Source: Lithospermum erythrorhizon
Lineage: Eukaryota > Streptophyta > Magnoliopsida > Boraginales > Boraginaceae
Direction of reading: 5' to 3'
Length of the DNA stretch: 64,000 nt
Assembly: GCA_019722365.1 (NCBI GenBank)
Contig: JADFUC010000388.1
Span: forward strand, 868,001-932,000
The notes below the pieces were generated by a model. It was not told where the DNA came from. It was given only the letters and a program-made list of their open reading frames with translations, and searched no databases. The first letter of the stretch is position 1. Every line of letters starts with the position of its first letter. Below are positions 13,270 through 34,200 of this stretch, piece after piece. The position numbers and the translations under genes were made by a program.

Positions 13270-13503
13270 CTAAATTCAATTTTATTGCCAAGTGTTAGCT
13301 TCTATTTGGCAATGTTTTTTATGTTCTTGTCCTATCTCTTACACACACATATACCCCCATCATCAATCTCAGAAAAAAGCTCCCTCTGTTTCTCTCTTCA
13401 CATACCCCACCCCCCACCTCCCCCCTCACTACATGATTTGATGTGGAAATTGATCTGCATTTGTTCCTCATAATTCAATCCACCAAAAATCAAGAAACTC
13501 AAA
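13270..13503 (+). promoter_or_regulatory. UBP8 5' flank / 5' UTR
   Basis: Pyrimidine-rich leader with CT and CCCC runs (13380-13430) typical of plant 5' UTRs, immediately before the UBP8 start codon at 13504. No clear TATA box was fixed, and the transcription start cannot be placed from sequence alone. Confidence 0.45.
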
Positions 13504-21318
<7,815 letters not shown>

Positions 21319-22370
21319 TACAAACCGTTCAGGATTAGTCTATCTCCCGATAAGTAGTATTTAATGAACTAAATTATTGGCAACATTCTTTGATCCCTGG
21401 AACTATACATTTTTAGTAGGGTGTTCAGCGGCGTTAGGAGAAGGGAAAAGTCGGTACAGAGATGGTGTAACATAGTCGACAGAGGCGCGTGGAGTCTCCA
21501 CATATAGGAGCAAATCGCACATATATGACCATTGTTGTGATAGCATCAGAAGTTTCTTTTGACATGTTAGAATATGGTGTTGAAGAAATTTATGTTTCAG
21601 GCACCTCTCCATTGTAACATTTTGATAGAATTGAGGTACAAAAGGGTATTTTATCCCTTACTGAAATTTTCAGACTGAAATATACAAAAATATTTTAGTG
21701 TTTATTATTTTATTTTTAATGTGTTACCATGTTTTAATGCTTCGATTTTTCAAGCAGAAAGTGAAGACTAACATAAAATTTAACCCTAAAAAAATTACAT
21801 TATGTGGTTATTACATGAATGAGAAAAACTTGTATCGATAATGTACTATGAACGAAGTCGAATTACACGTGATAATCTTGAATTAAATTATAAATATCGA
21901 GTTATGTAGAGTCTTTGATTTTGAATTTGGTTTACTCAAAAGTCAAAACATTGGAATTTGGGACTGCTCATGCCTGCAAAACGGGTTGTATTTCAATTTT
22001 CATTGGAGTAGTAAATATTTTCGTTTAATTAATTAGCGTTTAGGATTATGTGTTTTTTGACCCCACATGAGTACTTTTTGTTACTAATTCAAAAATATAA
22101 AATTAATATTATTAGATTCTTTTTTAAAAATATTTTTATAATATTATTTTATTATAATTTTTTATAATATATATAAGTAATTAATAATTGAAATTGTGAC
22201 TCGAAGTGTGAGAAATTCTATTAATTTGAAATGGAAGGAATAAAGGTGAAACCACAACCAGCTTTATTGGAGACTATTTGTATAAATGATTACTCTGACG
22301 AATGACCCAACCAATTTTAAAAGTGAGAAAACAAGCAGTCTCATCATCTTAAGATTTGATGTGTTGTTCG
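21319..22370. other. UBP8 3' UTR and intergenic DNA
   Basis: Up to about 21.7 kb this is plausible 3' UTR or downstream flank of UBP8. The open frame at 21403-21612 on the minus strand has no recognisable content. The rest is AT-rich and unassigned. Confidence 0.5.
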
Positions 22371-22374
22371 TAAA

Positions 22375-22565
22375 AGTGGTTAAGTTGGTGGATTAGTTAA
22401 GGCATGAGCTGAGGTCGTGAGTTCGATTTTTATCCCAATCTTTTTTTTTTTTGATTGAGTTTGTTGGGCTCACACAATATAATTTCTCTTGGTGGTAATT
22501 TATATCAATTTCCGAAATCTATTTAGTGCTCGACTAATATCGGGTGCGCTCCCTATACAAAAGAC
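22375..22565 (+). mobile_element. tRNA-derived SINE-like element
   Basis: A Pol III-like A box (TGGTTAAGTTGG, 22377-22388) and a B box (GAGTTCGATTTT, 22429-22440) lie about 50 bp apart in tRNA-like order, followed by a tRNA-unrelated tail. The cloverleaf is not intact, so this is a SINE relic rather than a tRNA gene. Confidence 0.5.
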
Positions 22566-25554
22566 TTGACGCTTCATTAGATTACATGGAAAGGAAAATG
22601 AGACATGATAAGACGTTACAGATTCTGTCTCTAGTGACCAATTAGGTGTACTTTCAAGTCAATTTATAGGATATTTTTGTTTTTGCGTGTTCAATTTTGA
22701 CCATTAATTATTTTTTATTTTTCTATTTAAAAAATATAAATTTGATATCAATTAATTTATCTTTAAATATATTTTCATAAAAGTAAATTTTACAATTTAT
22801 CATAATATAATTAATTAATTATTAATATTTAAAGTTAGTCTGAGGCTTAGAAAAGTCTTATATTTTGAATTGGAAAGAATACAAAACATTAGAGTGTAAC
22901 AACTAGAGATGGAATGAAATCCCTTCTATTTATTTTAATTCACGTTTCGTAACTGATCATTTGAGTTTTTTTTTTATATATATATAATATGTATAGTAAA
23001 TGTAAACTGCTCGAAAGACGTCTTGTCTTTTCCACTTGTAGTTATATGCTCTTTCATTAAATTGATTATACATTTTACAAAAATGGAAAGTGTGAAACCG
23101 TCATACTAGCGACCCTCAAAATTTTTATTATGAAATTTTACAAAGAAGGTAAATACATTTTACATTTATATAGAATATTGCAGTAGTCCTATTTTGTTTC
23201 CTAAACCAATATGCACGACATATTCTGTTCTTTCTTATTCAAATATTGTAGTATTGGTAACTTATCAATTCGATTTACATAAAGTTAAAATCAACGAAAA
23301 CGAGGAAACATCATTTCCACATTAGCTTTAATTGGTTGATGTAATCTAAAAATTCGAGTCTTTAAACATAAAATGTCGAAAAATAATCAATCAAACGTTG
23401 ATTCACATCCCTACTTGTGAAATTTAATAGAAGTTATCTTCAAACTTGAATAATATTTCTTCAAATACAAGTGCCTCTATTTCAAAATATCATCCGATTT
23501 ATTTTTCAATAATCAAATATCGAATTAACAAATTGAATCATGCATAATGAGAAGGACCTCCATGACAATTTCTACATATATTTAATGACTTGAGATATCA
23601 TCCATAAGAATGGTTATTATAAGTTAATTACTTATAGATAAATAAACTATTTTGAGTCCATCAAACAAAAATGCAATGGAGTTGATTGAGATATGATACC
23701 TAATTGAAGCAAATATTTTCATTCTTTTGGACAACTCTAACTATAGGAAACATGCTAAAAATAGTTGCATAGTGACCTCTAACTAAATTTGAATCGAACT
23801 CACGAATGACTTTTCACATGATTAATAAATAAATTGGTGATAATTTGACAGAGATATCATTCATTAGTTAGTAAGATAGTTATCCCTCCATCCTCTAAAA
23901 ATTATCTACTTTAATTTTCAATGATCAAAACTAACTTACTTTAATTAATACAAAGACTTTAATTTGTATTAAAATGATCATGTAAATAATAAAATATATT
24001 AAACAAATGCTAAATTTGATATGTTTTTCGCCAAATTTTTTTTAAAAAAAAATAAAAATTATTGAGTTTTAAATTTATTAAAAGTCAACTATCTAAATCA
24101 AAATTTGACAATTTTTGGTTAAACTTACACAGATTTGAGAATCAATATTGAATATGTTGGAGCTAATTGTCAATTTTGTCCAATATAGTGGGATCGAATT
24201 ACTTTTTGTTCCCAGATAGTTACACCGTTGCAAATTCGCCCATGAAATTGATACAAATGTTCCGTATGATCTCCATACTAACATAAACATTAAATTTGAA
24301 TGGAAAAACATAAGTGGATGGAGGCACTTTTGGGGACCTTATTACAACATATGTACCGCTTCCGGGAACTAATATGCAATAATGTATCTGATGGGAATAG
24401 CCCTAATATTTGTATTTTGCCGTTCAAATTTAACTTTTTTGTTAGCCGGAGATCATTCTACAACATTTGAATCACTATTGGAAACTAATCTGCTGCAATG
24501 TAACTATCTGAGATTAAACAACAACCTCCTCCCACTATCTAATAACAAATCCACAATTAGCTACATATATTATATAATATTTGATGAAATTTACACAAAA
24601 AAGATAATATTTCAACATATTCAGCTATTAATATGATAACTTTAATTCAAATCAAAGTTGTGTATATTAATTAAGATTATAAAGTTTGATCATTAAAAAA
24701 TAATTTATTAGTCTTCTTTTTGAAGTTTACATCCTCATTTGAATATAACATCAATTTCATGCCACCATTTGAAATCTATAAAAGGGGGACCTATAAATAA
24801 ATTGAAAATGTCAAAGGTAATTGTTCATTTATCAAAATTTTCATATTTTTAGAGTGTCATAGAATTCGGTGATATGCGATCGTTTCCCGATTTTATAAGT
24901 TGTATTTATCATCTAATCAATGGATGTGACACATGATCATATGAAGTGTTACCATCAACCATCAACAGCTATTAGCTACCAGTACTCTCTCTTCTCTCAG
25001 ACACATGCACCAGCTAATAACCTGCACTCACATTCACACACATAAAGGATAGATACTATCGTCTGCCAAGAATCCACAAGAAGCAAGAGATGCTTGGCAT
25101 CGTCTTCAACAAGACCAATAAGAATCAATTTAAACTCACTTTCGAAGACCATATATATTTAAAATTCGTTCTAGACAATTATAGTGTTAATTTAACACGC
25201 AACGATTAATCAATATATTTTATTGTTTTTAGTTTAGATTAGATTTCTAAACAATAGTCCAATATTTAGTTTGAAATAAATTAAGTAATGAACTAGAATA
25301 GTGCATGTAAGATAAATATTGCACCATGTTATCTAGTGGTGGATATTGAATCAAAGATGACTAGATGAGGATGATCAAGGCATCAAATCTATTTAAATGA
25401 AAAATTTAACATTCTTGAGGGGGGGGGCACATATACAATATTTTGTATAAAATATATTATAATTTTATAGTAAACTCTAATTAAGTTGAGAGAGTCCATC
25501 GCCCTTCTTGATTCATTATAAGCTCAGCCCTTGATATTAATACGTGGTTTATCA
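22566..25554. other. AT-rich intergenic DNA with MITE fragments
   Basis: No gene is recognised. A one-sided CCCTCCATCC end at about 23884 suggests a truncated Stowaway-like MITE extending to about 24110. The other open frames here are short and without family resemblance. Confidence 0.45.
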
Positions 25555-26400
25555 ATGGCTGGAGGCGAAGAAGTTGTTACACACGCTGTAGAGAAATTCA
25601 ATGGAATTGATTTTCCACATTGAAAGATGTGTATGGAGGATTATCTATACGGGAAAAAGTTGCATAAACCACTGGGGGAAAAAGCCTGAGAAGATGGATG
25701 AGGATGAATGGAAAGAGTTAGATAGGCAGGCCTTGGGTGTGATCAAACCATGCTTGTCCAAAAACGTTGTTGCTAATGTTGCCAATGAAACCACCACAAA
25801 AGGGCTGATGAAGGCATTGTGTAACTCGTATGAAAACTTCTACAAAGCGATAAAGTCTTACCATTGTGAAAAAGTTGTTTCACACTTAAGATGTCGGAAA
25901 AGTACACCCATGCTTGAAAAGAGAGACACCTTAACGATTTCAATACCATTATCAATCAGCTGTCGAGGGTGTGCGGTAATGTTAATGATGAGATCACGAG
26001 GGCTGATTTTGTTGGCCGTTGCGATAGTTGGGGCGATGAGGCGGTGTTAAATGATGCAGCCAGAGTGCGGGGTTGAACTCGAAGATGGTTGTAGAGCGTG
26101 TCTTGTCGGGGAGGTATGTAAACCGTATAGGTGAAGGTGCTAAGGGTTAACGTTAGAATTGTAGGAAGAGGAAGAGCGGGAGATAGGAGTTTGACAGTGG
26201 GAGATCGCGTAGTAGAGAGCAGGTGGTCGAGGCTTGTGTCTTTGGGTTTGTGGCAAGGCGGGTCACGTGAAGAGCCTTTGCAAAGCTAGCAGTGACTCAT
26301 GTTGTGGTGCTTGATTGATACGTCTTTGAATTTATGCGTGAATGCTTCGGAGTGATTACTTGGATAATAGATTATGGAAGCAACTTTTCATTCCACTAAA
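25555..26400 (+). pseudogene. Ty1/copia gag-protease remnant
   Basis: Reading from ATG 25555, the conserved copia Gag start EKFNGIDF is followed by a TGA where the family has Trp (FPH*KM, usually FxYWKM), then YLYGKKLH. A frameshift near 25675 moves into the frame with WKELDRQALGVI and ETTTKGLMKAL. Further on, in other frames, come a CCHC knuckle remnant CGKAGHVKSLCKAS (about 26250-26293) and the protease active-site region WIIDYGSNFSFH (about 26364-26398), usually WIIDSGASFH, so the DSG core itself is mutated. Stops, shifts and the damaged protease show a dead copy. No integrase or reverse transcriptase could be followed, and LTRs were not delimited. Confidence 0.8.
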
Positions 26401-27050
26401 AATTAGGAATATAATGGTAAATTATATTGTTACTAATTATGGGACTATTAAATGCTAGCGATGGTGAATCCTTGGATATAGTGGGTATAGAGAGATGTGA
26501 ATCCGGGGTTGTCGATGTAGTTCTTTCTAGAAGCGACAAAGGTGAGTTGTTCGAAGTTAGAGAATTTAATTTCGGTGAGTCAATTTGGATAGTGATGGTT
26601 ATCGAACTACTTCGAAGAGGATAACCCGGAGGTGGTTCGGGGAGCAATGGTTATAGCAAAGAGGCCGAGTCGGGTACTACATATGCTTGGGCAGCCAGAT
26701 CTCGAGAAGAGGTTGAATAGAGAATTTGGGTACAAAAGAAAAGCATGTGAGATTGACATGTGAGTTTCTATGAAGAATAGATAGAATTGTATCGTTGGTA
26801 GAAATTCTTGTTGGATGTCTTTGAGAAGGTTCTCGGGAGGTTACGGGAGCTATGCAAATGAAGTTGCGTTGAAGGTCGTGAGGTACCCCAAGCGATGGGA
26901 ATCTGATACTTTGTTTGGTAAAAAGTGCAACCGGTTACGTGTTTAAGCAGATAAATTATGTTAGTGGGCGTGTTTCAAAGTCGCGGTGAAGTATTCCCGA
27001 CCTCTGATTTTTTGCTACTTGTTGAAGGTGTTACGATCAAACACCGAGGA
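26401..27050. mobile_element. downstream part of copia remnant, unresolved
   Basis: The frames here are open only for short runs (for example 26427-26624 on the plus strand). Position after the protease remnant suggests decayed pol, but no RT or integrase motif is legible. Confidence 0.3.
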
Positions 27051-27289
27051 ATTCGATAGATTAGTCAATGACAATAAATTTAAGATGATATAATCAAACA
27101 ATAAATTTTTCATAGTTTTTCGAAACTTAGTCAATGACATTTATGTGACGTTATATTTGACTTGAATAAATATTTAAATTAACTAATAAATTAGTTGAAT
27201 TATTGGTGTCATTACTATGACGTTTCTCAATAATTTACTGATATTAACATTATATTTAGTAACTTAGTCTATGACATTAACTTTTTTAT

Positions 27290-27680
27290 AAATAAATTCA
27301 TCACGTAGGGACATGCGTGACGTTATGGTATTTTCATAAATATCTTAATTTATTGTGTGATATTCATGTGAAGTTTTTTAATTCCACCTTACAAAATATA
27401 AAGATATAAAATACCAAAATATAAATAAATTCATCTATAGTGACATGTATGTGACGTTAAAGTATTTTCATAACTATCTTAATTTATTGTGTGACATTCA
27501 TGTGACGTTTTTGAATTCCACCTCATAAAATATATATAAAGATAAAATATAAAGATATAAAATATGAAAATATAAATAAATTCATCTGTAGTGACATGTT
27601 TGTGACGTTAAGGCATTTTCATAAATATCTTTATTTATTGTGTGACATTTATGTGATATTTTGGAATTCCACTTTATTTT
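27290..27680. repeat. ~130-150 bp tandem repeat, three units
   Basis: Units starting near 27301, 27431 and 27582 each contain GACATGxxTGTGACGTTA, then a TTTTCATAAxTATCTT block, then TTATTGTGTGA, then GAATTCCAC. A partial fourth unit (GACATTTATGTGACG) lies near 27137. No coding content. Confidence 0.75.
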
Positions 27681-28159
27681 TTTGACTTCTTCTTGGTGCC
27701 ATTAATTCAAATTGAAGTTTAAGAGATGATTTGGATGAGATTTGAGGATTGAATTGAAAGACACTTGATTTGGAAAGTTAATATCTGTGATATTTTGTTG
27801 AAATGTCGTGATTTTTAACCCTAATAAATTGACTTGCTCGGTCTGGCCGAGGGGTAACATTAGATCTGGCGTTACCACGTTTAGGGAAAAGCAATTCGGT
27901 GGATTATTTTAAGTGTAAATGGACGGCGTGACAGCGTTTGAGACACGTGGCCACGTTTAGCACATGAAAAAACACTTCTTTTTGAGTAATAAACGTGCAG
28001 AACATTGTCTTAAGCCCCCATCTATCTTTAAGCATTAGTACGCTTGGTCGAGAAAGCGGTACCGCGGTTAGAGCAAAAAAGGTCAGTGACTATCTTAAAG
28101 TGTAATGTGACAAGCGTGGCCACTTAATCAATTTACAATTGTTTCTTAGCATATTGTTC

Positions 28160-28440
28160 ACCTCCCTCGAAGAGAAAGAATTCCGATTGGAGTTAAGGTA
28201 TAAGAGATTTTCAAGGTTATCTTAGAACCGTCCGGCGAAAGTCTTAAGGCTCACTTTCCGCCTTTGTTTGAAGGTGTCAACTTTTGTAACCGGTGAGTGT
28301 AAGCTAGTTATCAATGGCAGGCTTCATGTTGTAAAAATTGAAAATGGAAGGCTCGATGATGGTGACGAAACACATCATATTTTTTTCACAGATGGGTGGC
28401 GTGAATTTGCGGAGCGTTACGACATAAGCTATAGAGGCTG
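28160..28440 (+). pseudogene. B3-domain (REM-type) gene relic
   Basis: From about 28288 one frame reads LVINGRLHVVKIENG and, after an acidic stretch, FFTDGWREFAERYDISYRG before TGA at about 28437. The GWxEFxExY core with a preceding hydrophobic strand is the C-terminal half of a plant B3 DNA-binding domain, REM-like. Just upstream, EIFKVILEPSGE in another frame suits the first B3 strand. Stops and frame changes mean it is not functional. A GGAAGGxTCGAxGATGGTG motif repeats three times at 28344-28490. Transduplication by a transposon is possible but unproven. Confidence 0.5.
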
Positions 28441-28559
28441 AAAATGGAAGGTTCGAGGATGGTGGCAATGGAAGGTTAGAGGATGGTGACGAGCGACATA
28501 ACCGTCGACATTTATGTAGCGTTTTTGGCATTGCGTTAGCCAAATGCGTAGTGGTGGGG

Positions 28560-28926
28560 TTATACCTTTCTCTTATAATATGTCAAAGAATTTTACCACA
28601 TTCGTATATATGCTAGTATCATATGTTCATTAGCATCTTCCTCGATTATATAAAAATACCAACATAAACTGCCAAGCGGATAAAGTGATTGATATATCTG
28701 CTGATTTTTAAATTTTATCATAAAAACTAAGTAAATTCCATTTTAATGCAATAAATTAGTTTACTCATACTAAAACAATTTGTATGATAATTATTCAATT
28801 ATAAATTGAAAAAAAATCTAATCCAAAAAATTACTATTAAATAATATATATCTAAATTATTATGTGATACTTTGTATTACATTTCAATAATTAAAATAAA
28901 AAAAGTGTCAAGTTACATATCTAATA
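28560..28926. other. intergenic, nothing recognised
   Basis: AT-rich, no gene or repeat structure seen. Confidence 0.5.
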
Positions 28927-29175
28927 TTCCCTCCATTCCCAATAGATTGTCAAGGTTTAAATTTGATTTTTTCATAGATTAAATATTAAATTCAAATACT
29001 TTTATTTCTATTGTATAATATTTGGTGAAAATTATCAAATTTTAATATTTTTAATGTACTTTAATATTGGCATTAAATTTTATTTAAATCAAAATTATGT
29101 TTATCGATGATGAAGGTGTAAAAGTTTGTCAATTTGGAGCACTTAAGTGAAAAGTATAATTTAGTATGGAGGGAG
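28927..29175. mobile_element. Stowaway-like MITE
   Basis: The ends TTCCCTCCATTCCC and GGAGGGAG are inverted, are flanked by TA dinucleotides (28925-28926 and 29176-29177), and enclose about 250 bp of AT-rich non-coding DNA. TA target duplication and a CTCCCTCC end are the Stowaway (Tc1/mariner) signature. Confidence 0.75.
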
Positions 29176-29177
29176 TA

Positions 29178-30530
29178 AAAGAACTGGAATTTTATTACAA
29201 ATTTTATTATAATATATATATATATATATAACATGTTAGTTTTTAATACTTAAATAAAAATATCTTTATCTATAAACTATAGATGCAATAATTAGTTAGA
29301 GTTGAATTCAATATATGAAAGGAAATTAAAAAACTTTAGTGTTCACTATTTAATATGGATTAGTAATTAATAAACTAAATAAGAGTATAATTTCATAATA
29401 ATACTTATATTAACTAAATAAGAATATATTATCATAATAATTACTTATATTAGTTTTCCTCTATATGAAATATAAATCGCCGATATTATGGTCTAAATAC
29501 ATGCATGAATAATATATATTATAGGTATATAATCCACTTCATTGATGATACAAATCGGTACCCACATCGTATTTGAATAGGCTAACTTAGCTGACCTTTT
29601 ATATTAAAGTTGTTATTTATGTCAAAATTTTAAAAGTTTCCATATCAAGTAATATTAATCACATATATACTATTGAGGTTTAACTTTAAAAAAAATTATT
29701 GCACAAGATATAATTTTATAAGAGGTATGTCATCTTTATTCCATTGATTTTCAATATAATTCATTTGGAGTATTTAAAATTCGAACAGGGCGTCCCAATG
29801 TGTGGCGCCTTTGATTGTTTGCATGGCTAAAGTGAAAATTTCTAAAAATGTGCCGTATTATTGAGTTTTGTGTATATATTATTAATTCGATCATCAATTA
29901 AAATATGTTAAAATGAATACATAAAATAAAATTGAATAGTAGAATACATGAATAATTTATCTTCTTGTCCGGTGAAATTGATGTTGTCTAATAATAAATA
30001 AAATAACATAAGGTGTATTTTAAAAAAAAGTGATATTTTTTAACAATAAATATAATTACATAATGTGCATTCTTTTATTAAACCTTGAAAATGAAGAAAG
30101 TATGGTAACAAAACTTTTAAATCTACTATTAAAATTATATTATCAAAAAATTATAAGGGATCATATAACTATGAATAAAATAAAATATAATATAAATCAA
30201 AAGAATAATGTATAAATTTACGTAAATAGTTAATTACTTTATTTATTATCTCAGTTTACATGTTTGAAGTATAAATAATTACTTGTAACGCACGTATATG
30301 TTAGTAGTAGAAGTAAACATAAGAGTCGATTCAAAAGAAAGCAACCTATATCCTAATATGTATATACTCAAAATAAATGTACGCCAAATCTAAAATTTCT
30401 TGTAGACTCCTCCCGTATGAGGAAGAATTAGTTTTTTTTTTCCATATTTGTGTCTCAACTTCCATCAATTACTTTTTGACCTTCTGTTATAGATATATAA
30501 AACTATAATCATTAGAATTGATAACATCGA
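29178..30530. other. AT-rich intergenic DNA
   Basis: Very AT-rich, with short frames only. No supported feature. Confidence 0.5.
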
Positions 30531-30690
30531 TTGATTTAGTGGTTGAATTAGTAATTAATGATTTTTGATTGAAGTTCTGGTTCGATTCTTATGTTCGGAG
30601 AAAGGGGATGGCAATTATTATAATCCAACTATCGAAAAAATGCTTAGAGTTTGTGTATGATAATTTCTTTATTCTCTGCTTAATTTTACA
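30531..30690 (+). mobile_element. second tRNA-derived SINE-like element
   Basis: An A-box-like TAGTGGTTGAATTAG at about 30537 and a B box TGGTTCGATTCTT at about 30578-30590, with tRNA-like spacing and no intact cloverleaf. It is of the same general type as the element at 22375. Confidence 0.45.
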
Positions 30691-31242
30691 TTTCACCATT
30701 TAATAATAAATGTCCCGAGCGTGCAAGAGAACTTTCTTTCAGGCGTATTTGTTTTTGTGTAGAATTTGAATTGAAGGAAACTCTTTTGAGAAATTTGTAT
30801 AGAATTTTATATTCCCTTCATTTCAATTCTAATTACACACAAACAAACACACACACTTGATGAATTCGGAAAAAATATATAGCCAGTAACTTCAAGAGAA
30901 GGTATGTCACATGATCACATATCACTATAAGAGAAAATGGATTTTTACGGATATATATAGTGAATTGAATATGATACAAATGCAACATACTGTTTTTGTA
31001 AACTATATCACTATAATTATAAACTAATGCATGATACAAAGTGAAAAGTTTCACAATATATTCGTGGATGATCAATTCAAGAGCATATATAACTATCTTG
31101 ATAAAATATACTCCGTACAATATACTAGATTGTTGATATGCAAGCCATTAAAGAAAATATAAAATTGTTCATTTTATTATAAGAAATTAAATTCCGATGA
31201 TGAGTTTTTTTAGGATGATCCCATCTGGAGACTGGAGTGGTT

Positions 31243-34200
31243 CTATTTTGCTTGTTTGTTGCCTTCGAGGTTTAGTCCAAAATGCATGTGAGGAAAATGT
31301 GCCCACTGCAAAGAAAGAATGAAAGGAAAAAAGAGAGATCTAAATTAATTTTAAATACCATAGAAAATTATATTGAATTGAACTGATAATAATAACTAAC
31401 CAGCTATTTTGCATATTTTTTATATATGCATATGTTTTCTATTCCAAAAAAGTAATCATTTAAAGGAAATCAATCATAATCTCCTAAATATATTCTTAGT
31501 ATCAATTAAAATTTCTTTAACATCTCGTAATATCTTATGAATTAATATACTCTAATATCTTTTGAATTCTTCTCGATGTCATATTCTAATATGTACTAGA
31601 TCTATTTCACTATCATAATGAATTTCTAACTTATGGCTAAATGGCTAATAACATACATATATACCCTCCTTAAAAGATATATTACAAAAAGTATCAAATT
31701 ACCCTATAGATGAACAATTAGGTTCAAGATTTAAAAAATAGCCAAATTTCTTTCCTAAATATATCAATTAATCTTTTGATGTATAACTCTTAAGAGTCTT
31801 TCAGAATACCTAGAATAATTTGCAAAATTTTAAAAAAATACAAAAGATATAAATAACTCATTCATTGTAATAAGAGAATAGAGAGGGTGCATGTAACAAC
31901 AATATGAAAAAAATCATATCCTCGTAACTTACATTTTTCGCCGCCGTACTAAATGCTTCACGGTGACTGATTTTAGGATTGCTTGATTTTATTCTTTGTA
32001 TTTCCTCCCTAATAAAGTTCACAAGGTTGTATAATGAAATTTGATTTTATCATAAAAATTACTCCCTTCCTTTTTAAAAGCTTGTCCACTTTTAACTTTT
32101 TGATAGTTTTACTTTTTAAACTTTGACCTTAAATATATTTATTTGTATTGTATAATATTTAATAAAAATTATATCAATGGAAAGAGTTTGAAATTTATTT
32201 TTCATTGTTATAGTTTTCATCAAGTATTATACAATACAAACAAAAATATATAGTCAAAGTTTAAAAAGTACAATTATCAAAAAATCAAAAATTGACAAAT
32301 GAAGGGAGTACATGGGAAATCGAGAGAACAATAACATTGTGCATTTTTTAGTATTCATCACCTTTTAGAAAAATATTTGAAAAATTGTCGCTCGTCTTTT
32401 TTGGACAAAAATATCCCTGATATAAAATTGGTTGTATCATATTGTACCTTAGTCACATCCTATCGTATGATACTCTTCTTATATGTATGTAGTAGTAGCG
32501 GTACCATTGTCTTATTTGTTTGAAAATTTTATTTCATCATTTTGAAATATCACAAGTTAATAATCCATGCATTTAATATACAAGAGCTCTTAATGAAAGA
32601 TGTATATGTGTATTCAACACTTACTTGATAAATCGATTATATGCTGAAGGCACCCGTTGTCTTTTCTCAGGCGCTGCATAAGTTGTATAACCAAGAGTGA
32701 AAGAGAAATTACTAATTATCCATTTGTCCCACATTAGTCTCATCAAATAGTTACATTGTTACATATTTAATTTTTGAAAATGGCATAAATACGCAGTATG
32801 GTTAAGAAAATAATAAATGTTCTTGTAACAGTTTATATTAACAGAGGCCCGTATTACAATATTTTTTACTATCGTAGATTATAATGCAACATTTATCACT
32901 ATGAAAATCATATTGCAAGTTTTGTACCACTTTCGGGACTAGATTCTTACTTCTACATCCTTTTATCATCCATGGAGAGAAAATCATGAGAGAGCTCATA
33001 GATAGAGAGAGGGACTAACGACTTATTGGAGACATTCTTAGCTGTGGATGAGCAGCAGAGTGAAAAACACCAAATTTGTTCATCTTTGAAGGAATTGATG
33101 AAGAAGAAGATGATCCATAGTTACCATATGTATTACCATTAGCAGCTTCATGTGTTGTTGACTGTTTCTGCAAAAAAAAAATTCATGTGCAAACAACAAA
33201 TAATTGTATCACACTATTAATACATAATTTAGAACCAGGATGTGTTAAATTTGGCGTAATGAAAAGAAAAATAAAACTTTTTGAGGTGAAAAAAGTAAAG
33301 AAAAAGAAATAATATGATTCTTTTACTTATATGTTTATTGGGTAGTTTTACTTGTTCTATTAAATTAACGATTTTATATTCAATGACTCTTGTATATAAT
33401 TTAAGAAATCAAAATAATAAGGCAATATATTACTATCAGACTCGCCTCTTATCCTAGATAAGTAATAGATTCTTAAGAGGTATTGGGATATGTTAATATA
33501 TATGCTTATTAGATAGAGTTCGGGGATTTAAACTGAACCGCTAAGGCTTTCTTAGATGTTAGAACCCCTACTCATGTCATGTATGGACTTTTCCCTTTCG
33601 TGATTATAAATTTGGGCATCAGTGAGGAAATGTTTTTATGTTTCTTTTTTGACAGTTTATTTATGTAACTCTAGATTTTATGTTTCTTTTTTGACAGTTT
33701 ATTTATGAACTCTAGATTTTATTTGAAAAAGAATTTTGCAGCCAAACAAACTCTGATTAATTACCTGGAATTCTTGAATAGGAAGAGACTGGAGCAAAGC
33801 TCCACCAACATTGACAGACAGCAAATTTGAACAGTGCCCACATCTCACTGTCACTGTATTCATCATAGTACTGCTTGGAACACTAACCTGCAATAAAAAA
33901 ATGCAAAAACAAAAAAATCAAAGAAGTTTAATTTGTTTAGGACAAAAACAGTAGACCAGAATTAAAAAAACAAAAAATGCTCATTATACATTAGCATCAA
34001 CATGTCCCAATATAGACTCCTGCAGTCCCACGGGTAAGGGGAAATCGGATAGCTTTGCAGTCTTAACGATACTATAATAACAAGGAGACTGTTTCGATTG
34101 GTTGATAGAATAAAGAAAAATCAAGAAAGTCTGTGTCTATGTGTTTCTTTATCATAAATCATTCTTCATATAGCTATATATATGATGGTTGAATAAATGC

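Noticed and set aside
13285..13473. Open frame before UBP8
   Set aside because: It overlaps the pyrimidine-rich leader and stops before the UBP8 ATG in another frame. There is no family resemblance.
22375..22450. Functional tRNA gene
   Set aside because: Pol III boxes are present, but no cloverleaf with paired acceptor stems can be drawn. A SINE relic fits better.
28304..28543. 79-residue minus-strand ORF
   Set aside because: Antisense shadow of the B3-like relic, whose plus-strand frame has the recognisable motif.
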